Origin: Dehalococcoidia bacterium UBA1328
GTDB lineage: Bacteria; Chloroflexota; Dehalococcoidia; Lucifugimonadales; Lucifugimonadaceae
Reading direction: 5' to 3'
Length of the DNA stretch: 64,000 bases
Assembly: GCA_002306815.1 (NCBI GenBank)
Contig: DBTA01000062.1
Coordinates: 18,330 to 82,329, forward strand
Both the position numbers and the translations under genes were made by a program. Shown here piece by piece: positions 1-7,642 of the stretch; within the stretch, counting starts at the first letter, position 1; each line of letters begins with the position of its first letter. Below the pieces are notes generated by a model. That model had not been told where the DNA came from. It did no database searches and saw only the letters and a list, made by a program, of their open reading frames with translations.

Positions 1-20
1 CCCCCCCCCCTAATTCTTAG

Positions 21-314
21 TTATTCAGCTTCTCTTTCAAGTTGATCTTTCAACTGTGCTGCGAGCGTAAAAATGATTCTGTCTGACGCTTCGGGTCGTT
101 CGATTACGCGTGCACCTGACTCAACGATTTGGATGTCGTCCGAATCGTTGACGGTGAGTAGGGTCAACTCCGCATTATTTGACCTAGACAGACTGGATGC
201 CCATCGAACGCGACTGATCGGACTGGTCAAAAGGGACGAGTACCTTCTTGAACATTCCACATTTCCTTCTATAACGGGCGGGAGTGACCCGCCAACCCTG
301 CGTAACGATTTCAT
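21..314 (-). CDS. Possible small hypothetical protein
   Basis: This is a 97-codon open frame ending close to the left edge. I do not recognise it. The last 50 or so residues look protein-like, with alternating hydrophobic and acidic segments and a helical end (LKDQLEREAE). The first 40 are rich in Arg and Ser and may not be translated. No clear ribosome binding site marks the start. A plus-strand frame overlaps it and looks no better. Treat it as a weak call. The 127 bases between it and the next gene show nothing I can name. Confidence 0.3.
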   Translation of the reverse strand: MKSLRRVGGSLPPVIEGNVECSRRYSSLLTSPISRVRWASSLSRSNNAELTLLTVNDSDDIQIVESGARVIERPEASDRIIFTLAAQLKDQLEREAE

Positions 315-441
315 TATCGAAATGAGACATGAGGGTTAGAGTTGTAAGTCGAGGGACGGTATGAGGTGCGGGTGATTAAAAACGCTTTTGGTACGCATTA
401 ACCAATTTGGAACTGGGAAGCACCGTTGTTTAGTCGCCTGA

Positions 442-1359
442 TTAGTCCGGTGACTCCGAGTCGCCGTAGAGGGTCTTAAGGCGAGCGATATCATCGTGCG
501 AAAGTGTGCCGTCGAGCGCAGAAATGTTGGCTTCCAAATGCTCAATGCTCGATGTGCCTGAAATCACCGTGGTTATCTCTGGTGGTTCAGCGGCGAACTG
601 ATATCCCTTGCGAATCAGCACGGATGGATCGCCTCCAGAGAGCCAATCAAATGCGTTTTCGCCCGCTTCATCACCCCACTCACTCATACGTTCATTGAGC
701 TTCTCGAGTCGAGTAAGGGTTAGCCTCACAGGAGCCATATTGAGGATACCTGTTTCTGAAGAGTTCGCCAGCGGGAACGAACGCTTGGCTGGCCACTGGT
801 TCATTATCCCATACTTGAACATCACCGAGTCCCAAATGTCCGGGTGCCGTTCCATGGCAGTCGAAATTGCTTCGTTCTTCGAGTCCATCGTGAGCATTTG
901 CGTTATGCCGAGGAACCGGGTCTTGCCCTGTTGCTGCAGCTGCTGCATTGCCTCGATGTAGCCTTCAGCCAGCTCATCGTAGTGGTGTGGCAACATTCCG
1001 TGAACCTGGAAGATGTCTACATAGTCGGTCTGAAGGCGGTCAAGGCTCTGCTCCAGGGACTTTTTAATGACATCGAGATCAGTAACGATTCCGCCACCGG
1101 AGCGGTAAGTCCATTTTGTCGCTATCAAGTACGAATCTCGAGCGTGACCTTGCAGCGCACGACCCAGCATTGCTTCTGACTCGCCGTAGCCCTCAGCGGT
1201 GTCGAACAGGTTTACACCGAGTTCTATTGCTCGGCTGACTAATTTCGCTCGACCCGCGTCATCAACACCCGTCGCCTGGCCAAACTTCGACGGTCCACCG
1301 GTCCCGTAGCTCAAAAGTGAAATATCTTCGCCGGTGTTTCCGAGTTTTCTGTATTCCAA
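442..1359 (-). CDS. Aldo/keto reductase family protein
   Basis: This 305-residue cytoplasmic protein should be an NADPH-dependent carbonyl reductase with a TIM-barrel fold. The aldo/keto reductase tetrad is visible: Asp and Tyr in NLFDTAEGYGESE (residues about 50-62), Lys in LIATKW and His in DIFQVHG. The N-terminus MEYRKLGNTG is the standard opening of the family, so the start is secure. The C-terminal ISGTSSIEHLEANI segment matches the cofactor phosphate-binding region. The substrate cannot be told. The gene lies 16 bases downstream of the alcohol dehydrogenase gene on the same strand, so the two are probably co-transcribed and may act on related alcohols and aldehydes or ketones. Confidence 0.9.
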   Translation of the reverse strand: MEYRKLGNTGEDISLLSYGTGGPSKFGQATGVDDAGRAKLVSRAIELGVNLFDTAEGYGESEAMLGRALQGHARDSYLIATKWTYRSGGGIVTDLDVIKKSLEQSLDRLQTDYVDIFQVHGMLPHHYDELAEGYIEAMQQLQQQGKTRFLGITQMLTMDSKNEAISTAMERHPDIWDSVMFKYGIMNQWPAKRSFPLANSSETGILNMAPVRLTLTRLEKLNERMSEWGDEAGENAFDWLSGGDPSVLIRKGYQFAAEPPEITTVISGTSSIEHLEANISALDGTLSHDDIARLKTLYGDSESPD

Positions 1360-1375
1360 TGTTTAAGCTGTTCTA

Positions 1376-2425
1376 TTAGTACTCGAGGATTGCGCGACCC
1401 AGAATTTTTCCACTCTTTAGGTCATCGCAAGCTTCGTTGATCTGGTCGAGGTTGTATCGCTTAGTCACGAGCTTATCGAGAGGGAACTTGCCCTCTTTGT
1501 GGAGTCGTAAGTACATGCTGAAATCTTTGTCAGGGTAGGTCGCTCCAAGCGAACCACGATACTGGCGCTGGTGGAACATAAAGTGACCCGGCCAAACAGT
1601 CATTTCCGGTCCAGGCATTCCAATGAGAACTGCCATGCCGCCAATGTTGTCTGCGCCAGATCCTCCGCTGCGCGTAACAGGCAAAATTTGTTCGTTGGTA
1701 ATTCGTAGTCCTATCGCGTCGAATGCGTAGTCGACACCACCGTTCGTCATCTCAACGATCGCTTCAATTGGATCTACTTTTGACGAATTGACCGTGTGAG
1801 TGGCTCCAAATTGCTTCGCAAATTCGAGCTTTTCATCGTCAATATCTACAGCAATGATCGGGTATGCGTTTAATACCGATGCCATCTGGATTGCGGACAT
1901 TCCGACACCGCCGACACCGAATATAGCCACCGACTCCTCAGGTCGGACTTGGGCGGTGTGAGTTACCGCACCGGCACCGGTGAGTACAGCGCATCCTACG
2001 ATTGAAGATAAATCTCTAGGTGAGTCATCATCGACTTTTACCGCGTATCCGCCCCATACGATCGCGTCCTCACCCCACGTGAAAGTTGAACCTTCCAGCG
2101 GTTCCTCCTGCCATGTGACACCGGCAGATGGGGCTTTCCAGCGACCCTGGATTGGTTCACGAGGAACCCACGTCACGATCGCTGCATCACCTTCTTTCAG
2201 GTGAGTGATGTCCGAGCCAATTTGCGTTACTACGCCGAAGCCCTCGTGCCCGAGAAGACCCGGGGTTGGAGTATCCGGGTTGTGCATCTGGTGGAGCTGC
2301 GAGTGGCAAACACCGCTTGAGTAGAGCTTTACGACAACCTGATCGGGCTTGGGGTCCGGAATATTGACCTCGTCAACGACCAGATCTTTTCCGTGTCCGA
2401 CATGAATAGCGGCTCTGCTTTTCAT
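1376..2425 (-). CDS. Zinc-type alcohol dehydrogenase (MDR family)
   Basis: A 349-residue medium-chain dehydrogenase. The GroES-like N-terminal half has the catalytic zinc ligands Cys in GVCHSQLHQ (about residue 40) and His-Glu in LLGHEGFG (about 59-60). The Rossmann half carries the glycine-rich GVGGVGMSAIQMA motif and an acidic residue in AVDIDDEK, which points to NAD. The usual structural-zinc lobe with four closely spaced cysteines is absent: that region (about residues 85-130) has Trp, Pro and Gly but no Cys cluster. The protein may therefore lack the second zinc. It is probably first in an operon with the aldo/keto reductase. Confidence 0.9.
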   Translation of the reverse strand: MKSRAAIHVGHGKDLVVDEVNIPDPKPDQVVVKLYSSGVCHSQLHQMHNPDTPTPGLLGHEGFGVVTQIGSDITHLKEGDAAIVTWVPREPIQGRWKAPSAGVTWQEEPLEGSTFTWGEDAIVWGGYAVKVDDDSPRDLSSIVGCAVLTGAGAVTHTAQVRPEESVAIFGVGGVGMSAIQMASVLNAYPIIAVDIDDEKLEFAKQFGATHTVNSSKVDPIEAIVEMTNGGVDYAFDAIGLRITNEQILPVTRSGGSGADNIGGMAVLIGMPGPEMTVWPGHFMFHQRQYRGSLGATYPDKDFSMYLRLHKEGKFPLDKLVTKRYNLDQINEACDDLKSGKILGRAILEY

Positions 2426-2444
2426 TGGTGTCTGTTCCTCTATT

Positions 2445-2459
2445 GGGCGATGATCGCCC
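2445..2459. promoter_or_regulatory. Perfect inverted repeat upstream of the dehydrogenase gene
   Basis: GGGCGA and TCGCCC are separated by three bases, 20 bases upstream of the dehydrogenase start codon. Position and symmetry would suit an operator or a leader hairpin. No T-run follows, so it is not an intrinsic terminator. Its function is inference only. Confidence 0.3.
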
Positions 2460-2682
2460 GGCGAAAATTAGTGTGTCCTTCAGAACATTTTCAGTAGACC
2501 GCCAGTTTAGCAGGGAGCGTGATGAACGGACTGTAGGATCTACGGTAATTAGTGTTGCCGAACTTCGGTTTTTGTTGTCGGACACAGACGTTTCGTGGTC
2601 TTGCACTGGCTAAACTGTGTCGGTCTATCTCCGGCTAGCCAAATCACCATCCCCAGAATAAGGAACGCCTGACACTCAAACT

Positions 2683-3537
2683 ATGATTGATATGTTCCCG
2701 CTTGAAGCTTCCGTCGGGCAACTTTTGTTTCTTGGGGTTTTCACCTTTTTACTCGGCATATTCGCCGGAATGGTGGGAGTGGCACTTGGCGCTGTTCGAT
2801 TGCCGATCATGCTCGCACTGGGATTTAACCCGGTGATTGCCGCTGGAACGAATCTTGGAGTAACGATTCTGGGTGGCTCAGCGGCCGCGCTCCCTCATTG
2901 GCGAGATGGGCGGGTTGTCGGACGCGTTGTGGTGGTTATCGGCGTCCCGGCGGTGGTTGGTGCATTACTTGGCGGACTGTTCGCCGATGACGTAAAAGCG
3001 TGGGTACTGCTGGCGCTAATTGCGGGGCTTACGATCGTCTCTTCGGCAATTTCGTTCTGGCAGTGGTGGCGTGAAGTTCGAACGGCGGAGAAAACTCAAG
3101 CAGCAGAACCGTCTCGAACGCCATCGAATGTCGACTCCAAAAAGGGAGTTCGACTCAACTCGCGTAACCAGTCCTTATACGGCGGTATCGTGCTGATTAT
3201 CGGTCTCGTCGGCGGCGCTGTCGGACTAATTCTCGCTGTGCTGCGATTCCCGATTCTTGTGAACGTGCTCCGCATGGATCCACGTTACGCTGCCGGCACG
3301 AACAATGCGATTGGCGTGCTTGCAGGTGTGTTTGGATTCGTCGGACACGCGGTGAACATGAATTTCGATGTTGCCGTTCTCGTCGTAATGGGAATCACTG
3401 GAATGGCCGGCAGCTTCATCGGCGCGCGCCAAACTGGGCGAGTGAGCGCCGCGACGATGCGACTTATGATCGCGTTGCTGCTAGCCGGGACAAGCCCAAT
3501 CGTCGTAGTGCGAATCTTTTCGGAATATCCAAACTAG
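2683..3537 (+). CDS. TauE/SafE-family membrane permease
   Basis: A 284-residue membrane protein with about eight hydrophobic segments in two similar halves. Each half carries the family glycine motif: GMVGVALGAVRLPIML with AAGTNLGVT in the first, and GGAVGLILAVLRFPILVN with AAGTNNAIG in the second. A short charged loop (about residues 130-160) joins the halves. The family exports sulfite, sulfoacetate or other small organic anions; the substrate cannot be assigned here. The gene stands alone between oppositely directed neighbours. Confidence 0.88.
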   Translation: MIDMFPLEASVGQLLFLGVFTFLLGIFAGMVGVALGAVRLPIMLALGFNPVIAAGTNLGVTILGGSAAALPHWRDGRVVGRVVVVIGVPAVVGALLGGLFADDVKAWVLLALIAGLTIVSSAISFWQWWREVRTAEKTQAAEPSRTPSNVDSKKGVRLNSRNQSLYGGIVLIIGLVGGAVGLILAVLRFPILVNVLRMDPRYAAGTNNAIGVLAGVFGFVGHAVNMNFDVAVLVVMGITGMAGSFIGARQTGRVSAATMRLMIALLLAGTSPIVVVRIFSEYPN

Positions 3538-3565
3538 GAACGCACTACGACTGGTCGATCAGTGA

Positions 3566-4729
3566 CTATGGTCCAAGCAGCGTTGAAAGATCGACTTCAC
3601 AATTTGCGAGTGCTGCGAACAAACTCAGGTCGGGTGCGCCGCCAGCAAGCAGATTTTCGATCTGGTCTTCACCGACCTCGTTAGAGAGACACTCGATCTG
3701 TTCCTGCGTAAATGGCAGGTCGGCTTGGATCAGATCGACTGGAGCCTCAACTTCGAGAGTTGCGACAGGCGTTTCTATCTCTGTCGGATCGGTCATGGCG
3801 TCTGCGGGGTTTACCGGCAGAATCGAATCGGCCATCAGGTCATCAAGTGTGATTTCGCAAAGTGCGAGTACGCCAAGGAGGCCACTGAGATCTTCAAGAT
3901 TCGGTTCTGTCGCAGTTGGATCAAGGAATGCCAGTCCATCTTCACCGAGTTCTCCGAGCACACATCCGACTTGCGTGTCGGACACGCCAAGTTCCTCGAA
4001 CCGCGTGTCGTCGATTGCGCCACAGTCGAGCATAAGCGGGAACATATCACCCAGAGCTGCGAAATCGATTGCACCGTCAGATGCCACACCCATCAAGTCT
4101 TCGAGTCCTGTAGGACCGATTCCATTCACGACGCACTCTAGCGAGTCAATGCCACCGAACGCACCGAATCCGTAAATCGTGTCGCCAGCTGAAATAGCCG
4201 TTCGCTCTTCGGCGTTGAGGCAGAAAATACCCTGTAGCGAACTGATGATTACATCGGGAGCAGGCTCGTCGAGGAAGAGCGCCGCTGCAGACATTCCGCC
4301 GACTTTCTCGCTGATACAAACGATTGTCGCAACGCTAAGTCCGCCCGATTCGCGTGACAGTTGACCAATGAAAATCGCTCGAACCGTTTCGTCGCTCAAG
4401 CAACTATCAAGGGCATCGGCTTCTGACGAGGTCAGCAAGCCATTGCCGAGTCCCGCTTCGAGGATTTCGACGAGGCGGTCTTTTGTCCCGAGAGCATCGC
4501 CCGCGCAAGAAACCTCTTGGGCTGGAAGAGCTTCTAGGAATCCAACGGGGTCCGCTACAGGATCGATTTCAATCGTCGTGACAGGTACTGGAGTCGGAGT
4601 CGCCGTTGGAACAGGTGTTGCTGTTGGAGGTACCGGCGTTGCGGTTGGTTTAGGGCTGCTGCTGCACGCAATGGCGAAAGCCATAACGGCTGCAAGTGCA
4701 ATTAACAACAAATATTGTTGGCGAGACAT
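3566..4729 (-). CDS. Secreted lipoprotein with repeated two-cysteine helical units
   Basis: I do not recognise a function. The 387-residue protein starts with a short signal peptide and a lipobox ending AFAIAC, so it should be anchored to the outer face of the membrane. A low-complexity Pro/Thr/Val linker (about residues 25-50) follows, of a kind common in Chloroflexota surface proteins. The rest is acidic and helical with recurring units in which a Cys lies about 9 residues before a Gly-rich turn and a second Cys comes about 28 residues later. The clearest copies are near residues 245-290 and 335-385. The ATG at 4729 is preferred because GGAG precedes it; a TTG five codons upstream is the alternative. 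Confidence 0.8.
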   Translation of the reverse strand: MSRQQYLLLIALAAVMAFAIACSSSPKPTATPVPPTATPVPTATPTPVPVTTIEIDPVADPVGFLEALPAQEVSCAGDALGTKDRLVEILEAGLGNGLLTSSEADALDSCLSDETVRAIFIGQLSRESGGLSVATIVCISEKVGGMSAAALFLDEPAPDVIISSLQGIFCLNAEERTAISAGDTIYGFGAFGGIDSLECVVNGIGPTGLEDLMGVASDGAIDFAALGDMFPLMLDCGAIDDTRFEELGVSDTQVGCVLGELGEDGLAFLDPTATEPNLEDLSGLLGVLALCEITLDDLMADSILPVNPADAMTDPTEIETPVATLEVEAPVDLIQADLPFTQEQIECLSNEVGEDQIENLLAGGAPDLSLFAALANCEVDLSTLLGP

Positions 4730-4901
4730 TTGTAAGTTCTCCAATCTTTCCCTTTGGAGACAGAGATCACTTCATGAGGTGTGAAATTGGTGCCGTGCCT
4801 TCAGCTACTTAAAGTTTAGATCGAATTAGTTACGACAGCACTTTTGTCCTATGTACGAATTATTTAGGCGAGATGGATTTTCGGTCGGCGTGCGTTGGAA
4901 A

Positions 4902-6137
4902 CTAGTCGGGAAGACCGGCAAGTTCGCGGCGGAACAAACTCAGGGCTCCCATCGCCGCTCGTCGGCGATCGGGGCCGCCTCTGCCCGCTGAGCGTACATG
5001 CCGAGTGCGTTCGCCATTGGGACCCGAAACCACGATGTAGGTTTCGCCTCGACCCAGATTTTCAGTTCGCTGATCGCCCTCTTCGGTTCCGTGAACCGCG
5101 ATTCCGTAGGAAGCGCCCGATGAAGATTTAATCGCTCGTGCAAGAGCAGCTGCTCGTTCTGCTCCATCACTAAACGGAGGAGTTTCACCTCCGTCACGGG
5201 CGATTTTTTCCAGTGCCTCGTTCGAGTTAACGATCGAACTTTGTAGGAACGCAGAACCCGCGGCTTGTTGGATCGCTGCAGCGACCGCTCCACCACTGAG
5301 ATCCTCGCAAGTAGCAACCGTTGCGTTTGTCTCAGATAGAAGACCGCCCACGATAGATTCGATAGTTTCGTCATCAACCGCGAAAATATTGTCGCCAAGG
5401 AGATTGCGGACTTCTTTGTCTACGCCGTCGATTAGCGAGTTCGCCTCTTCGACGTTCTCAGCAAGAGCTGCAATACGAACGTCAACCTGTCCCGGGTGAG
5501 CCAATACTCCGACTGTAGGGTTTTTCGAGTCTGCGATGAGATGACCAATGCGATCATCCACAGCACTTTCGCCGAGATCAGCGACCTTGAGAACTCGGTA
5601 GTGGATCATCTGGGTGAGACCGTACTTTTTGCGCAGGTACGGGATCACTTCGTTTTCAACGAGCCACTTCATCTCGAACGGAACGCCTGGGAGGCTAATT
5701 GTTACGCCGCGCTCGGTTTCCACAATGAATGCAGGAGCCGTTCCGTTGGGGTTCTTCACCACTATGGCCCCGCTCGGGATTTGCGCTTGCCGTTCGTTGT
5801 TCTTGGTGAGGATGAATCCTCGCTTCTGGAAGCGCTCACGAAGCTCTTCGAGTGATCCGGGATCGGTAACGACCTGTCTGCCGGTTACTTGTGCGATTGC
5901 TTCGCGGGTGAGATCGTCCTGGGTTGGACCAATTCCTCCCCCGGTTATCACCACATCGGAGCGATCAAGAGCCCTGTCGAGCGTCTCGACCATCCGGTCA
6001 AGATTGTCGCCGACAGTGGTCTTGTAGAACAGGTTCACACCACTTTCCGCCAATCGTTGTGCGATCCACGAAGCGTTGGTATCAACGATCTGTCCAAGTA
6101 GTAGTTCCGATCCGATTGAGACGATTTCGGCGTTCAT
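4902..6137 (-). CDS. cinA: CinA-family protein with divergent C-terminal amidohydrolase domain
   Basis: At 411 residues this matches the usual two-domain CinA length. The N-terminal molybdopterin-binding-like domain opens MNAEIVSIGSELLLGQ and contains VVITGGGIGPTQDD, both diagnostic. In CinA this part hydrolyses ADP-ribose-type pyrophosphates, and the C-terminal part deamidates nicotinamide mononucleotide for NAD recycling. Here the C-terminal domain is recognisable, but the conserved AESCTGG-type segment reads TCEDLSGG (about residues 279-286), and the last 60 residues are unusually rich in Gly and Arg. Deamidase activity is therefore uncertain. The gene is divergent from the LexA-box cassette. 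Confidence 0.9.
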   Translation of the reverse strand: MNAEIVSIGSELLLGQIVDTNASWIAQRLAESGVNLFYKTTVGDNLDRMVETLDRALDRSDVVITGGGIGPTQDDLTREAIAQVTGRQVVTDPGSLEELRERFQKRGFILTKNNERQAQIPSGAIVVKNPNGTAPAFIVETERGVTISLPGVPFEMKWLVENEVIPYLRKKYGLTQMIHYRVLKVADLGESAVDDRIGHLIADSKNPTVGVLAHPGQVDVRIAALAENVEEANSLIDGVDKEVRNLLGDNIFAVDDETIESIVGGLLSETNATVATCEDLSGGAVAAAIQQAAGSAFLQSSIVNSNEALEKIARDGGETPPFSDGAERAAALARAIKSSSGASYGIAVHGTEEGDQRTENLGRGETYIVVSGPNGERTRHVRSAGRGGPDRRRAAMGALSLFRRELAGLPD

Positions 6138-6270
6138 TTATTGAGGCAGTCCTGTTTGTGGTGGCTTTCTAAGTATCGGATTAGTGGTCGAGATGCATTC
6201 GGAGAACAACGTAGAACTCAAATCGACCGAGGTCAATAAACATAAATCGTTTTTGAATGTGCCAAACCGC

Positions 6271-6313
6271 TTGACTTAATTAGAACAGATGTTCGATACT
6301 AGAACAATCGTTC
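6271..6313 (+). promoter_or_regulatory. SOS-type promoter with two LexA boxes
   Basis: A -35 TTGACT (6271-6276) and a -10 GATACT (6295-6300) are 18 bases apart. The palindrome GAACAGATGTTC (6283-6294) fills the end of the spacer. A second one, GAACAATCGTTC (6302-6313), begins just after the -10 and is flanked by a further symmetric TA/TA pair. Both fit GAAC-N4-GTTC, the LexA operator of Bacillus and Actinobacteria, and the first fits the stricter GAACRNRYGTTC. Their centres are 19 bases apart, so two repressors could bind near the same face and block RNA polymerase. LexA itself is not in the window. Confidence 0.8.
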
Positions 6314-6353
6314 TAAACAATGTGTAAAGAAGTAAGTCGAACAAGAGGTCAAG

Positions 6354-7091
6354 ATGAGTTCAGTAGCAACTGGAGCGGTTTCGTCAGAACGACAGCCAAC
6401 GGCTGATTCGATGTCTACCGTACGAGATTTGCTGGTTGAATCTCATCCGGCTACGGCGGTAACTCAAAATTTTGACTCGCCTACTCCAAGCGATGGACTG
6501 AATGCTGCGTGGACTCACATTGTTGCAGCGGTGACCGGTCGTTCAAGTAATGAAGCCTCGACTGTCATCACTGTCGATCTTGCTGAAGGAGAGAGCGCAC
6601 AGGACTTTTCGACTCGGCTCCAAATGCTCCTGTTGTTCATGAATCGTGACGCTGGCTCCGTATCCGCGACGGTGTCGCCGTCGTTCAAGACTGACACTTA
6701 CCCGGCGATGCTTTCGCTGGTTCGAGGTTTTGCAAATTCCGGTGCTGGTGAAGATTGGCGACCTGATGTCCCTCGTTCAATGCGAGTTGGCAACGCTCGA
6801 CACTTGTTCGTGAGTGTGGATATGCCAGTGGCTGATCGAAGTCCGTCGCCGAACAGTCTGGTCGAGATCGTTTCCGCGGATCGGATCGATTCCCGTTGGT
6901 ATGACCAGAGAGTAGCTCCTCGAATCCCGACTACAGGCATGACGACGGTGATGTTCGGTGTTCCCAGTCGAACTGACGCCGATTACGCGACCTCGATATT
7001 CAAACGAGAACGTGCACGAAATCTCGCCGGACGTCCAGGCGGAGTTCATTTTTCTCGTGAGTCCAGTTGGCCCGCTTCAGTTGCGGTTTAA
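6354..7091 (+). CDS. Unrecognised protein, first gene of the LexA-box cassette
   Basis: I do not recognise this 245-residue protein. It has no signal peptide or membrane segment. A disordered Ser/Thr-rich N-terminus (about 45 residues) precedes a predicted alpha/beta core with strands such as STVITVDL and ARHLFVSVDM and helices such as DFSTRLQMLLLFM. The start at 6354 has AAGAGGT at a good distance. It lies about 40 bases downstream of the second LexA box, and a helix-turn-helix gene follows 48 bases after its stop, so the two should be damage-induced together. Known SOS genes in similar positions encode division inhibitors or ImuA-like mutagenesis factors, but no motif here supports either. 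Confidence 0.75.
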   Translation: MSSVATGAVSSERQPTADSMSTVRDLLVESHPATAVTQNFDSPTPSDGLNAAWTHIVAAVTGRSSNEASTVITVDLAEGESAQDFSTRLQMLLLFMNRDAGSVSATVSPSFKTDTYPAMLSLVRGFANSGAGEDWRPDVPRSMRVGNARHLFVSVDMPVADRSPSPNSLVEIVSADRIDSRWYDQRVAPRIPTTGMTTVMFGVPSRTDADYATSIFKRERARNLAGRPGGVHFSRESSWPASVAV

Positions 7092-7139
7092 CCCGCTTCT
7101 TTCTTCCCTTATTCACATTTCTTTGGAGGCTGTTTTCTC

Positions 7140-7583
7140 ATGGTTATGATCGTTGACCCGACCAACTCAGATTCGATGAATACTCTTGTACCTGTTCGGT
7201 CCGACACGCTCCCCGAGAATACGCGATACAAGGACGATGGATGTGAAGCATCGCCAAGTTGCCTGGATTGTCCGCTGACGTTGTGTAGGTACGACGATCC
7301 CGGATGGCTGCAACGTGAAAGCCGGCGCGATCGGGATAACGAGATATTCCGTCTGAGGCAGGAGAAAATGCCAGTTTCGGAAATTGCAAAGAAGTTTGGG
7401 ATTAGCACTCGGACGGTTCACCGAATCGTCCAGCGTGGTGGTGCAGCACCTGCTCCGTTGAATGAAGAGGACGATGGTCCGGTCATTTCTCTCAGTGAGT
7501 TGGCTGAACGCTCATTGTTCAGGAAACGCACCCCATTCCCAAAGCTCGCCATTAGGGATTCGGCTCGATTTGGCGTCAACTGA
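7140..7583 (+). CDS. Helix-turn-helix protein with a four-cysteine cluster
   Basis: A 147-residue protein, second in the LexA-box cassette. Residues about 37-51 hold a cysteine cluster (CEASPSCLDCPLTLC, spacing C-x5-C-x2-C-x4-C) that could bind zinc or an iron-sulfur cluster. A basic helix follows, then a helix-turn-helix at about residues 79-100 (MPVSEIAKKFGISTRTVHRIV) like those of resolvases and sigma factors. It is probably a DNA-binding regulator. GGAGG-like TTGGAGGC lies 9 bases before the ATG. The last 40 residues look unstructured. The family role is unknown to me; a regulator of the partner gene or of a downstream damage response are both possible. Confidence 0.8.
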   Translation: MVMIVDPTNSDSMNTLVPVRSDTLPENTRYKDDGCEASPSCLDCPLTLCRYDDPGWLQRESRRDRDNEIFRLRQEKMPVSEIAKKFGISTRTVHRIVQRGGAAPAPLNEEDDGPVISLSELAERSLFRKRTPFPKLAIRDSARFGVN

Positions 7584-7642
7584 TCGGTGCGAGTCGATTT
7601 GTTGACGAGATTGGGTATGAGGGCGACAGCTAGACTGGCGCA

